In this document: piece by piece, positions 6,201-11,690 of the stretch | Numbering within the stretch: the stretch's first letter is position 1 | Layout: each line of letters starts with the position of its first letter | Origin: Hemicentrotus pulcherrimus | Taxonomy: Eukaryota; Echinodermata; Echinoidea; Camarodonta; Strongylocentrotidae | Length of the DNA: 12,219 nt | Direction: 5' to 3' | Assembly: GCA_003118195.1 (NCBI GenBank) | Contig: BEXV01001733.1 | Coordinates: 8,540 to 20,758, forward strand | The notes under the pieces: generated by a model | The model's input: the letters and a program-made list of their open reading frames with translations, nothing else | What the model was told of the DNA's origin: nothing | Databases searched by the model: none | Position numbers and translations under genes: made by a program

Positions 6201-7613
6201 TAACTGCTCTTACGAAAGCGCCCTTGCACGCACATGGCACTCGATAGGTAGCATGCGTGCAGCCTCATGGCAGGCTATGGGTTAACTGTGATGCAACCAT
6301 AAGCCTTACATTCTCGAGACGATGATGATGATGATGATCCACAGCACTTGTATGGTGCCATTTATCTGTTTCAAACATTCAAAGGCGCCCGCTCCTCCAA
6401 TAATCATGGACTTCACATTTGCTTCGAAAGATGAGATGCAGAACAAAGTTCACTATTTTGTTATTATTTTGAACTACACAGATCTAGCCCCAGTTCAATA
6501 TGAGGTGATCGTTCTGACGGCTGATGAGAAAGGAGCGGGGACGGATGCCAACGTCACCCTCACCATCTACGGCAAAAATGGAGATTCTGGCAAACAACCG
6601 ATGAAACAACGATTCAGGGATCTCTTTGAAAAAGGTAAGCCGTCATGAATAATTCATTTTGTAAGATGCTCCCTGGTATGTGTATGGCCAGTCCTAGGAA
6701 TAATGGAGACTTTATGGAGCAGCCAAACAAACTGAGGTTCAGGGATCTGTTTGAAATTGTTAAACCCTCATGAATAAAGTCATTTTGTAAGATGCTCCCT
6801 AATATGTGTATTACCAGTAATGGGAATATTAAAGACGCTGGGAAGCAGCCAAACAAACTGAGGTTCAGGGATCTGCTTGAATGAGATAAGCCCTCAGGAA
6901 TCTTTTTTTTTTAAAAGTTGCTCCCTAACATCAGCATTACTTGCTATGGAAAGAATGGTGACTCAGAGAAGACAGCCGCTGAAACAGAGATTTGGGGATC
7001 TCTTTGAAAAAGGCAGAGATTGATAGGAGCCCTGTAATTGTTGTAATTTGTTTGATGATGAGTTAGTATGAAATTTTCTCTCACATATATGCTTATGAGA
7101 AGAAAAAGCGAGTTCAAAGTGCAATCCAACCTTGATAGCACATTACTGACACTGGATACAGGAAAACAGATATACAGAATTTAGAAAATTGACATCACAA
7201 TACGTATAGAAACTTAAAATTTGTCATTGTGATGAATTATTGGTCAGCTCTCCCTCCTTCTCCTACTCACAAAAAGATAAGCCAGGAAATATATTTCCTA
7301 CATCATTTGTGTGATTTTATCCCGTTTTCATGACAGCTGTTAGAATATAGGAAATAAAGTTGATCTTCATTTCTGGTTCTACCTTACAGGCCAAACAGAC
7401 AAGTTCAAACTGGAGGTCCTCGACCTGGGAGAGCTCGAGAAGATCCGGATCGAGCACGACAACGCTGGCTTCGGGGCTGGCTGGCTCTGCGATCACGTTG
7501 AGATCATCAACTTGGCAACGGGGGTCAAGACCATGTTCCCGTGTCACAAGTGGCTGGACAAGAAGAAGGGAGATGGGGAGCTGTTTAAGGAGCTGTTCCC
7601 TGCCAAAGAATAG
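190..7613 (+). CDS. LOXHD1: LOXHD1-like tandem PLAT-domain protein, C-terminal 470 residues (nine exons; gene-level entry)
   Basis: Joining 190-276, 777-909, 1696-1923, 2843-3016, 3541-3679, 4214-4381, 4722-4828, 6482-6634 and 7390-7613 gives one uninterrupted frame of 1413 bases ending in TAG. All junctions are GT-AG and their phases agree (0,1,1,1,2,2,1,1). The product is three and a half consecutive PLAT/LH2 beta-sandwich domains, recognised by repeated GTDANV, IRI-HDN, AGWHLD-V and FPC-WL motifs. Consecutive PLAT domains with no catalytic lipoxygenase domain are the signature of LOXHD1. In vertebrates LOXHD1 has about 15 such domains, acts in inner-ear hair cell stereocilia and is mutated in the deafness DFNB77. 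PLAT domains bind membranes or protein partners, some with calcium. The role in this organism is not known from the sequence. The gene start and the N-terminal domains lie outside the window. Orthology to LOXHD1 rather than another PLAT-repeat paralogue is likely but unproven. Confidence 0.88.
233..600 (+). repeat. Three-copy tandem duplication of the exon 1 end and its splice donor
   Basis: Three units are spaced 158 and 143 bases apart. The exon-like cores at 238-276, 396-434 and 539-577 each translate to NGKGSxTDWYLN, with x = R, K and G. The following intronic bases are also repeated: GTAAGAAAATAT and ACAATGGAATAAACCA occur in units 1 and 2, and GGGGTGTTGTTA occurs before units 2 and 3. 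Unit 2 keeps a perfect donor (AAG|GTAAGA at 435). Unit 3 reads TTG|GTACTG, a weak donor. Only unit 1 has the upstream half of the exon and a convincing acceptor, so units 2 and 3 are probably non-coding duplicates. Confidence 0.85.
777..909 (+). CDS. LOXHD1: Exon 2: end of PLAT domain A and linker
   Basis: These 44 codons plus one base begin [20 protein letters not shown] and end KGKAQVK. This is the C-terminal PLAT strand pair 'V-i-n--tg---F-C--WL', followed by a lysine-rich linker to the next domain. The acceptor is TTGTCCATAG before 777, and the frame begins with GTG as an ordinary Val codon, not a start. The donor is AAA-A|GTAAGT at 910 (phase 1). The leftover A joins AT of exon 3 to make an Asn codon. 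The consensus F-P-C-x-x-W-L appears here as FKCEGWL. Confidence 0.87.
975..1125. mobile_element. Miniature inverted-repeat element with GGGCCC-type ends
   Basis: The left end, 975-995 (CTGGGCCCCGTTTCACAAAAC), and the reverse complement of the right end, 1105-1125, agree at 19 of 21 positions. The inside is rich in TTGTCA and TGACAA words, which can fold on themselves, and carries no protein. The size, about 151 bases, and this structure fit a non-autonomous DNA transposon (MITE). No clean target-site duplication is visible. The superfamily cannot be named from this copy. Confidence 0.75.
1260..1353 (+). mobile_element. Probable 3' tail of a LINE-like retroelement ending in TCTA repeats
   Basis: A short structured stretch containing CGGCCTTGTAGGCCG, a small perfect-arm hairpin, is followed by CTCAATAAAAC (an internal AATAAA) and then five TCTA units at 1334-1353. 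A 3' end carrying an AATAAA-like signal and a microsatellite tail is typical of some non-LTR retrotransposons. No reverse transcriptase sequence lies upstream, so this would be a heavily 5'-truncated copy. The upstream limit is uncertain. Confidence 0.4.
1696..1923 (+). CDS. LOXHD1: Exon 3: first half of PLAT domain B
   Basis: This exon is 228 bases long: two bases completing Asn, 75 codons and one base over. It begins [20 protein letters not shown] and goes on to [27 protein letters not shown] and [14 protein letters not shown]. These are the canonical first PLAT strands: [16 protein letters not shown], then d-F-----D-F, then LG-l-kiri-HDN. The acidic GTDAN and HDN positions resemble those used for calcium binding in other PLAT domains. 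The acceptor is CTGCTTCAG before 1696. The donor is GCA-G|GTCAGC at 1924 (phase 1), slightly off consensus. Confidence 0.92.
1938..2230. repeat. CT-rich microsatellite region with a 138-base internal duplication
   Basis: Long CTCTCT runs occur at about 1947-1985 and 2050-2120. A word TGCTTTCATNTGTAAGC occurs at 2011-2027 and again at 2149-2165, 138 bases apart. Both copies are followed by related TTAGGAGTCTT / TTAGAGTCTTT sequence, so part of the region is an old tandem duplication of a unit that includes the CT tract. Confidence 0.7.
2554..2786. mobile_element. MITE-like element with 46-base terminal inverted repeats
   Basis: Positions 2554-2599 and the reverse complement of 2741-2786 match at 45 of 46 bases (the only difference is T/C at 2562). 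They begin CACTATGAA and contain GACGGACAAAGAAAGAGGAC. The 141-base centre encodes nothing recognisable. TA dinucleotides lie near both outer edges, compatible with a Tc1/mariner-type TA target, but the exact ends are not fixed. Near-identical arms suggest a recent insertion. An RNA read through this element would fold into a long hairpin. Confidence 0.85.
2843..3016 (+). CDS. LOXHD1: Exon 4: second half of PLAT domain B and linker
   Basis: The codon split across the junction is G|GT (Gly). The exon then reads [20 protein letters not shown], followed by [21 protein letters not shown] and a charged linker ending DKEKV. The strands 'aGWhLd-V-v-d--tgk-y-FpC-rWL' are textbook PLAT, so this is the best-preserved C-terminal half in the window. 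The acceptor is ATCTTTCAG before 2843. The donor is GTC-A|GTAAGT at 3017 (phase 1). Together with exon 3 it makes a phase 1-1 module that encodes exactly one domain. Confidence 0.92.
3017..3540 (+). repeat. Intron 4, containing a diverged tandem array of about 125-129 base units
   Basis: GTAAGAAG occurs at 3102-3109, 3231-3238 and 3355-3362, each preceded by a related TTATGTNA..G context (CTATTATGTAATGG, CCATTATGTTAAAG, CCATTGTGTTATGG). CCTATT-rich words just after the donor (3027-) reappear at about 3154. The array is therefore about three old copies of sequence that begins at the exon 4 donor. A small AGTAGAAAACAG duplication follows at about 3388-3420. The intron ends in CTTTCCCTTTAG. There is no coding signal. 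Confidence 0.7.
3541..3679 (+). CDS. LOXHD1: Exon 5: start of the diverged PLAT domain C
   Basis: After a split Thr codon (A|CA), this exon reads [20 protein letters not shown] and then [20 protein letters not shown] before a basic KRKILR end. The opening 'Y-i-V-T-dkr-A' aligns with exon 3, but the usual GTDANV is replaced by STTQNAY, and no FG loop is present. The acceptor is CTTTCCCTTTAG before 3541. The donor is AGG-AG|GTCAGT at 3680 (phase 2). Phase agreement with exon 6 fixes this otherwise unremarkable donor. Confidence 0.83.
3680..4213. repeat. Intron 5, dominated by GATT/GATG simple repeat with a 24-base minisatellite
   Basis: From about 3690 to 4160 the sequence is an imperfect TTGA/GATT tetranucleotide repeat. 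Within it, at about 4008-4082, is a 24-base unit (GGATGGATTCATTGAATGAA plus TTAA) in about three nearly identical copies. The intron runs from GTCAGT to GGTTTTCAG. Nothing coding is visible. Confidence 0.85.
4214..4381 (+). CDS. LOXHD1: Exon 6: middle of PLAT domain C
   Basis: A split Arg codon (AG|A) leads into [20 protein letters not shown], then [20 protein letters not shown] and [15 protein letters not shown]. This corresponds to 'g--D-F-----lG-l--i-iGHd--g---gW-l--V-i-n---g'. It is longer than usual, with a Gly/Arg-rich loop ([14 protein letters not shown]) where other domains have a short HDNAGxxAG turn. The acceptor is GGTTTTCAG before 4214. The donor is TCC-AA|GTAAGT at 4382 (phase 2). 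The same frame stays open through part of the upstream intron, but that sequence is simple repeat. Confidence 0.85.
4382..4721 (+). other. Intron 6, no recognisable features
   Basis: This is a 340-base AT-rich intron from GTAAGT to TACTTTGGCAG. An open frame with a Met crosses it into exon 7, but it shows no PLAT similarity and the phase-2 splice fits exactly, so it is read as intron. Confidence 0.75.
4722..4828 (+). CDS. LOXHD1: Exon 7: end of PLAT domain C and linker
   Basis: The codon split across the junction is AA|A (Lys). The exon continues [20 protein letters not shown], then [15 protein letters not shown]. The FPCKNWI motif marks the terminal PLAT strand. The donor is chosen at AGA-A|GTGAGC (4829), phase 1, because it makes an Asn codon with the AT of exon 8 and matches the phase of the other domain-boundary introns. 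If it is not spliced, the frame runs eight more codons to TAG at 4852-4854, which would end the protein after domain C. Confidence 0.8.
4919..5105 (+). repeat. Dispersed repeat of the AGACAGGTGG / TGGTCTTTA type
   Basis: Related words recur within the stretch: GTGGTCTTTACAAGCAGGTGG at about 4965-4985, TGTAGACAGGTGG at about 5059-5071 and GGTGGTCTTTAAAGCAGG near 5084-5101. A related array occurs in the opposite orientation at 9866-9960. The open frames read from it on either strand are by-products of the repeat, not proteins. Its class is unknown to me. Confidence 0.6.
5324..5530 (+). pseudogene. Truncated upstream copy of the exon 8 acceptor region
   Basis: This stretch aligns with 6064-6511 once the insertion at 6077-6281 is removed. 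Shared blocks include CCATAAGCCTTACATTCTC, GCCATTTATCTGT, TCAAACATTC and, at the exon start, AGCCCCAGT followed by GAGGTGATCG. The acceptor is intact (a GTTGTT run, then ACACAG ending at 5500) and the exon-like part reads [11 protein letters not shown] in the phase exon 8 would need. After 5530 the similarity stops and the frame reaches TAG at 5563-5565, so as an exon it would truncate the protein. Confidence 0.8.
5550..6035. mobile_element. Candidate 486-base inverted-repeat element between TTAA sites
   Basis: The left end AGACTTTCACGCGTAGA (5550-5566) matches the reverse complement of the right end (6019-6035) at 15 of 17 bases, and each end is directly abutted by TTAA (5546-5549, 6036-6039). 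The interior is richer in G+C and CpG than its surroundings and includes an inverted repeat, GTACTGTC / GACAGTAC, at 5701-5722. No transposase is visible. A longer near-direct repeat, TTGGAAATTTGCTT / TTGAAAATTTGCTT (5533-5546, 6045-6058), also flanks it, so the true ends may lie slightly further out. Confidence 0.6.
6077..6281. mobile_element. Candidate 205-base TTAA-flanked MITE (piggyBac-like target site)
   Basis: The element is bounded by TTAA at 6073-6076 and 6282-6285. Its ends, CTCTTATCGTGCCA (6077-6090) and the reverse complement of 6268-6281, CCCATAGCCTGCCA, match at 10 of 14 bases. A second TAATCCCATCTGTGCCA copy lies just inside the left end. The neighbouring duplicate, at about 5324-5352, has the same flanks with a single TTAA and no insert, which is an empty-site control. 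TTAA duplication is the hallmark of piggyBac-type transposition. The element has no coding capacity. Confidence 0.7.
6482..6634 (+). CDS. LOXHD1: Exon 8: first half of the final PLAT domain D
   Basis: After the split Asn codon, this exon reads [20 protein letters not shown], then [20 protein letters not shown] and [11 protein letters not shown]. The strands '[26 protein letters not shown]' are the clearest PLAT N-terminal half in the window. The acceptor is AACTACACAG before 6482. The donor is AAA-G|GTAAGC at 6635 (phase 1). The Met-rich open frame upstream comes from the GATGAT microsatellite and is not a start. Both ends of this exon have partial copies in the neighbouring introns: its 5' end at 5501 and its 3' end three times after 6635. 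Confidence 0.9.
6549..7020 (+). repeat. Four-copy tandem array of the exon 8 end and its splice donor
   Basis: The landmark GATTCAGGGATCTCTTTGAA occurs at 6611-6630, with variants at 6736-6755, 6862-6881 and 6989-7008, giving steps of 125, 126 and 127 bases. Each unit carries about 95 bases of exon-like sequence, the donor position and a short intronic spacer (CATTTTGTAAGATGCTCCCT in the first spacers). Copies 2-4 decode to decayed versions such as [10 protein letters not shown]. The donor reads GTAAGC in copy 1, TTAAAC in copy 2, GATAAG in copy 3 and GCAGAG in copy 4, so only the true exon keeps a standard GT donor. Confidence 0.9.
7021..7389 (+). other. Rest of intron 8, no recognisable features
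   Basis: This is AT-rich sequence between the exon 8 tail array and the acceptor CTACCTTACAG ending at 7389. No PLAT-like frame, inverted repeat or tandem repeat was found here. Confidence 0.6.
7390..7613 (+). CDS. LOXHD1: Exon 9: second half of PLAT domain D and the C-terminus
   Basis: A split Gly codon (G|GC) is followed by [20 protein letters not shown], then [40 protein letters not shown] and [13 protein letters not shown] before TAG at 7611-7613. All hallmark PLAT positions are present: D-F, LGeLekIrI, HDNaG-gaGW, V-i-n-atg and FPCHKWL. The protein ends about 14 residues after the WLD motif, so the PLAT fold itself forms the C-terminus. This exon is markedly richer in G+C than its surroundings, and its codons favour C and G in third position. 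Confidence 0.93.
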
Positions 7614-7772
7614 GATTAAATGCAAGTGTGAATGAGACCATAGTACGTTAGTGGTAGTGTTTACACTATGATGGTTTAAACTATTTTTAAAAACTTGAAT
7701 AGGATTAGATGTAAGTCTGAATGAGACCATAGTACTTCAGTGGAAGTTTTTACACTATGATGGTTCAAACGA
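7608..7772 (+). repeat. Tandem duplication across the stop codon and early 3' UTR
   Basis: A segment of about 76 bases starting GAATAGGATTA (7608) is repeated 89 bases downstream (7697). Shared blocks are GAATGAGACCATAGTAC and TTTACACTATGATGGTT, with only scattered substitutions. A weaker third relative, GAGATTAAATTAAGTGTGAATAAAC, lies at about 7992-8017. The second copy lies in the 3' UTR and has no coding effect. Confidence 0.85.
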
Positions 7773-8010
7773 TCAAAAAAAATCTTGTTTGCATCACCTT
7801 GGTTTGAAAGAAGGCAGTGGAGATCTTTGAAAGGGGAGGTCCCCATGGCAGATTGAGAATAAGAGGGAATGTGAATGTACCCATTGTTTTTGACTGGCCA
7901 TATTCACATGTTGATAATCATAACGTTTCTCATCTCCTTTATACATGTATTTTCATCCCCTGGATTGTAACTGATGTTACCTGCCACAGAGTGAGATTAA
8001 ATTAAGTGTG

Positions 8011-8016
8011 AATAAA
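8011..8016 (+). promoter_or_regulatory. Candidate proximal poly(A) signal AATAAA
   Basis: This is a perfect AATAAA about 400 bases after the stop codon, followed by AATGGGAGTGTTCTC with a short GT-rich piece. It is the first AATAAA downstream of the coding sequence. Confidence 0.4.
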
Positions 8017-9148
8017 CCCCAATGGGAGTGTTCTCATTATAATTCAATGATTTCTTACCTCACTGTGACCATGGTGGATCAAGATACAAAAGAACAACAT
8101 TCTTGCGCAAGTGCATGATATATAGATATACGTTATGTGCAGAAGAAAAATGGTTAAGACAATTATTCACTTCAGACTTTATCAAAGTGTTAATAGACCA
8201 GTCTGTTTTACATGGATAGGTTCATACTAGTCTTACACAACGTATATGCGGGAGTGCAAGAATGTAGGATTTTGCATCATTTTAATAATGAACAATAACA
8301 TGAGATCTATAGTCTGTTGATCAATTATGGCATTGTAAATTAGGAGATACCTTAGAGCTGAAGGGATAATTGAATACTGGTATACGATGGCATTTTTTCT
8401 CTTGTTTTTATACGAAAAGTGCATTTTTTTCTTAATCATTTCTGCCTTATTTTATGTATGTATCATGAATTCAGGATTCTAAGTTTTAAAAAAATAATGA
8501 AGTCATGTCCCATTTCAAGTTCTGTGCTTTTTGTGCCAAAGGTTGACGTTTTTTTATTATTAAAATATTTCTATTCACATCGATATGTTTTGATGCACAA
8601 ACAAAAAAGGCTGTAATGTTTATTTTATCAACGGTGGCTGAATGAATATACAGGCGCAGTCTTTTTGTTAATGCTGAAATTTCTCAGGATTAATGCAATT
8701 ATGTTTTTTATGAGCATAAAGGACTGATTTGGAAGATAAAATCTATTTTTGTTGTTAAATTGTTTATTAGCAATTTTTCTATGTATCCCTCAATGCAAGT
8801 GTTGTTTTACTGTGCTTACTGCCACATTGAACCTTGATCATGCAAACAAAAAGTAATTTTTTTGCTATGTATTCAGGGGAAAAAAATAACGAAGATAGTT
8901 TGTTGTAGTGTTCATGTGATTATATTTGTGAAATTGATAGTAGTTTGTTGCTGTATGTTGATATGATCTTGTGAGTTGACATTCCAGTAAGTTGTAATGA
9001 ATAATTTGTAATCAGAGAATAATATATATATGATTTGTAAATATTTTAAAAGAAGATTTTTTTTGTACATGTATTACAAATTGTAAGATAAATGATATGA
9101 ACATGTAACAGATAAACAATTTAAACTTTATCTCATGACTCGGGCTAT

Positions 9149-9220
9149 GTATTTCTTTTTTCCCCTCCCTCCCCCCCTCTCTCTCTCCCCCACTCTCTCT
9201 CTCTCTCTCTCTCGCACTCT
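9149..9220. repeat. CT-rich microsatellite
   Basis: A run of TTTTTTCCCC, CCCTCC and then CTCTCTCTCTCT units. Open frames here are low-complexity Ser/Leu/Pro strings. Confidence 0.9.
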
Positions 9221-9865
9221 GTCCCTGTCATGTCTTTGTGTTTATTTCATTCTTAAGATGTATATTTCCTCTTTAACTCTTCATTCTTTGTCTTTCCTTA
9301 TATTTTTGTTTTCAATCTTCATTTCTAATTAAAGGGAACATACATTTCAATTTGTATAGTGAGATGTGTTTTGATTTTTTATTGTAGCAACTGAAATATT
9401 TGTTGATAACTTTGTATTATATGTGTCGAAAATACACTTTTAAGCTTTAGATATGTAGCCCAGCTATTTTGTCTGCCAAAATTCCAAATGGAATCGTATG
9501 AATATTGTTTCATGCTTTCAAATCCCCTTTGCTTTCATGTTTGAATCTGATTTTGTATAGTCGATTAGCTAAGAAATTGTCATATCCATGTCACTCATTT
9601 CTCGACTGTTCTGTAACTGTTTTGTATTTAAGTATGTAAATTGTTGATTAGCAGAGACCCAGTGTATATTTTCTTATTTGTCTGTTAAAATGAACTTTTT
9701 TGATAGTTTATCCAGGAAGTCCCCGGTTTATCGGTACAAGTGATCATCTTAACTTTGGTAATGAACTTTGTATAACAATAACTCATATGTTGTCTGTAAA
9801 TGAAAGGTAAGGCTATAAAGATAATCTCATGTTTGTATACATATAAACTGCCTGCACGCTGTACA

Positions 9866-9960
9866 GATGAACCTGTCATAGTGGCAACCTCTCTAGCTCT
9901 ATAAAGGCCACCTGTCTTAATGGCAACCTCTTTATAAAGGCCACCTGTCTGTAGTGGCCA
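9866..9960 (-). repeat. Dispersed repeat array, inverted relative to the copy at 4919-5105
   Basis: TATAAAGGCCACCTGTCT occurs exactly at 9900-9917 and 9933-9950, 33 bases apart, with related GGCAACCTCT words between and before. The reverse complement contains AGACAGGTGG, as in the intron 7 repeat. The minus-strand frame across it is a product of the repeated unit. Confidence 0.7.
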
Positions 9961-10844
9961 TGCATTTTTTCTCCCTGGAGAGAGAAACGAGTACTGTATC
10001 ACCTGACTATTTCCCTTGGATTGCCTTAATAGACATATTTGACTCTAGTTTATAATGTGATGTACAATTGTGTATAATTTCATCTTGTGTGATATAAGTG
10101 AAGATAATCAACCAGCCCAATTTAGTAACGTGAATTGTTGGACATTACTTCGGACATACTTTTAAGAGCATTTATATTAAGTAATGTAAAAGCAACTCAG
10201 GTATATAGTGAATAAGTAATGATGTTTTTATTCATACTTTTATTCATTCATGAAGCTCTGAAAGTTCTTTAGTCTGGACTGGCTTAAAATTGATTTCCTA
10301 AAAAGTAAAGAAATGTCCACTTTATATTGTATTTAACTAGAAATATAATAGCAATGTTAAAAATCATGTGTACTAATGTAATGGGTAGTGTAACAATGTA
10401 TGCATTAAAATAAGATTAGTCAAACTGTATAAGTGAGATATGACTTCATCGATCATTACTGAATTACTTAAGGGGCTGAATTTCTTATTTTATGCAAATA
10501 TTTTCTACCCGAAATAGCTGTACCTCATAAACTGATAGCAGTTTTATCTGAATAAACTTGCAGTTGATCTTTTTTAAGAAGAATTTTGAAGAAGGAACAG
10601 TACAGATACATTTATTATGATATGCAGGAATTAAGAGTTATATTTTGTTATTGATGATGTGTGGCCATTTTGCAAGACACTCATTGGGCCTTTATAATTA
10701 AAAAACATTTTTCATAAATTATAGCAATTTCATTATTCAAGGTTATTGAATCGAAAGTGTGAGGAAAATTGATGCAGGGCTTTTTATTGTTATTGTAATC
10801 TAGAACCTAGCTTTTACCTAGCTGTTCATTCTTCTAAAAAAAGT

Positions 10845-10894
10845 ACTATGGTAGTACCATGGTAGTACCATGAAAACTTTTGAAGTACCATAGT
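10845..10894. repeat. GGTAGTACCAT short repeats with hairpin potential
   Basis: GGTAGTACCAT occurs twice back to back (10850-10871), and ACTATGGTA (10845-10853) is the exact inverse of TACCATAGT (10886-10894). The segment could fold as a small stem-loop in the presumed 3' UTR. No known element is recognised. Confidence 0.5.
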
Positions 10895-11466
10895 TTGTTG
10901 TTGTAATGGTAGAGCCAGAATAGCATTAAGTTGAATCATTTACAAACTCCCTTCTGGTACCAAACATATGCATTCTAGTTCAGGACCTTTATTTTCTAAT
11001 AAATGATCAGGATTTGTGCCTGCGAGCTGACAGGGCTAGTTGATAATTTTATATAAAATTGATATATATTGAACGTTTGACAATAGCGCCCTCTGTTGAT
11101 AGTGTCCAAACAGATCTTGTTTTGATCATGTTTAATTTTCAATACATGTACAAATCATGTATAGGGTAAATTGTAAATAAGGGATATATTGGTAATATAT
11201 TCTGCCAAAAGATTGAAACTAGGGCATTTACTCACACTTTGATAAAGATACTTTTCTTGACAATCTACTACAATCATACATAATTAACCCATGAATTTAT
11301 AGAATAGCTTTTATAGGAAAATTAGTGAATGTTTATGTAATTTGGATATTTGGGTCAATGAAGTGTACTTTGTTTGATTATTTCCTGTACCCATCAGTTT
11401 TATATAATGTATTGTAATGTGTAGAGTTCTATATTGTATTGATAGCGGATAAGAGTAGCAATGTTT

Positions 11467-11476
11467 TGTAAATAAA
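11467..11476 (+). promoter_or_regulatory. Candidate distal poly(A) signal overlapping a Pumilio-type word
   Basis: TGTAAATAAA contains AATAAA at 11471-11476 and TGTAAATA at 11467-11474. It is followed, at about 11526-11550, by a GT-rich stretch that could serve as the downstream element. The context after it changes to repeat-rich sequence, which fits a transcript end. Confidence 0.4.
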
Positions 11477-11606
11477 GTGAATGACTCAATAGCATATGAT
11501 GAATCATTGCCTTATACCATGATTGGGTGAAGGTATATGTGAACAGTGTTTTAAATTAATTTAGCACAAGGAATTGAATGCAATAAGCTAGGCTCCATAT
11601 GTTGAA

Positions 11607-11690
11607 AGGAAGATAGAGAGAGAGAAAGAGAAATAGAGGGAGGAAGGGGGAGAGAGAGAGAGCTTACTTGAGAAGAGTGTTCATGAGAGG
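11607..11690. repeat. GA-rich microsatellite
   Basis: Imperfect AGAGAGAG and GAGGAAGG units. The corresponding minus-strand frame is Ser/Leu low complexity. Confidence 0.85.

Larger units (their letters stand above)
4829..6481 (+). other. Intron 7 (1653 bases), with dispersed repeat, a duplicate of the exon 8 acceptor region and two transposon-like insertions
   Basis: In order it holds a dispersed repeat (4919-5105), AT-rich sequence with TAAATAAATAAA (about 5222-5236), and a partial copy of the exon 8 region (5324-5530). Then come a CpG-richer inverted-repeat element (5550-6035) and the second duplicate copy (from 6064), which carries a TTAA-flanked insert (6077-6281) and a GATGAT microsatellite (6319-6339). 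The intron ends at ACTACACAG. No conserved coding sequence is seen outside the exon 8 duplicate. Confidence 0.75.
7614..11495 (+). other. Probable long 3' UTR of the LOXHD1-like gene
   Basis: From the stop to just past the AATAAA at 11471 the sequence is uniformly AT-rich and has no exon-like signal on either strand. It contains several AATAAA signals (8011, 10551, 11471) and three TGTAAATA words (9036, 11172, 11467) of the kind recognised by Pumilio proteins. A transcript might end early at 8011 or late at 11471, and the sequence alone does not decide. Inserted simple repeat (9149-9220) and dispersed repeat (9866-9960) interrupt it, so part may be intergenic. Confidence 0.4.

Noticed and set aside
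6322..6480. Met-rich open frame upstream of exon 8 as a separate gene start
   Set aside because: The Met run comes from the GATGAT microsatellite. The stretch between it and 6482 has no PLAT similarity, a good acceptor lies at 6481, and the phase-1 join with exon 7 is exact.
6549..7020. Regular array mistaken for a CRISPR or satellite
   Set aside because: The units are imperfect copies of the neighbouring exon end and intron in an animal gene. They are not identical short repeats with unique spacers.
7317..7730. Minus-strand 137-residue frame as a gene
   Set aside because: It is the shadow of exon 9, whose plus-strand reading carries the clear PLAT motifs.
9685..10002. Minus-strand 105-residue frame as a protein
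   Set aside because: Its repeated TGGLY-type string is a translation of the dispersed repeat at 9866-9960, with no other protein feature.
10142..10187. ACATTACTT / AAGTAATGT inverted repeat as an RNA structure
   Set aside because: A 9-base stem with a 28-base loop in AT-rich DNA is expected by chance.
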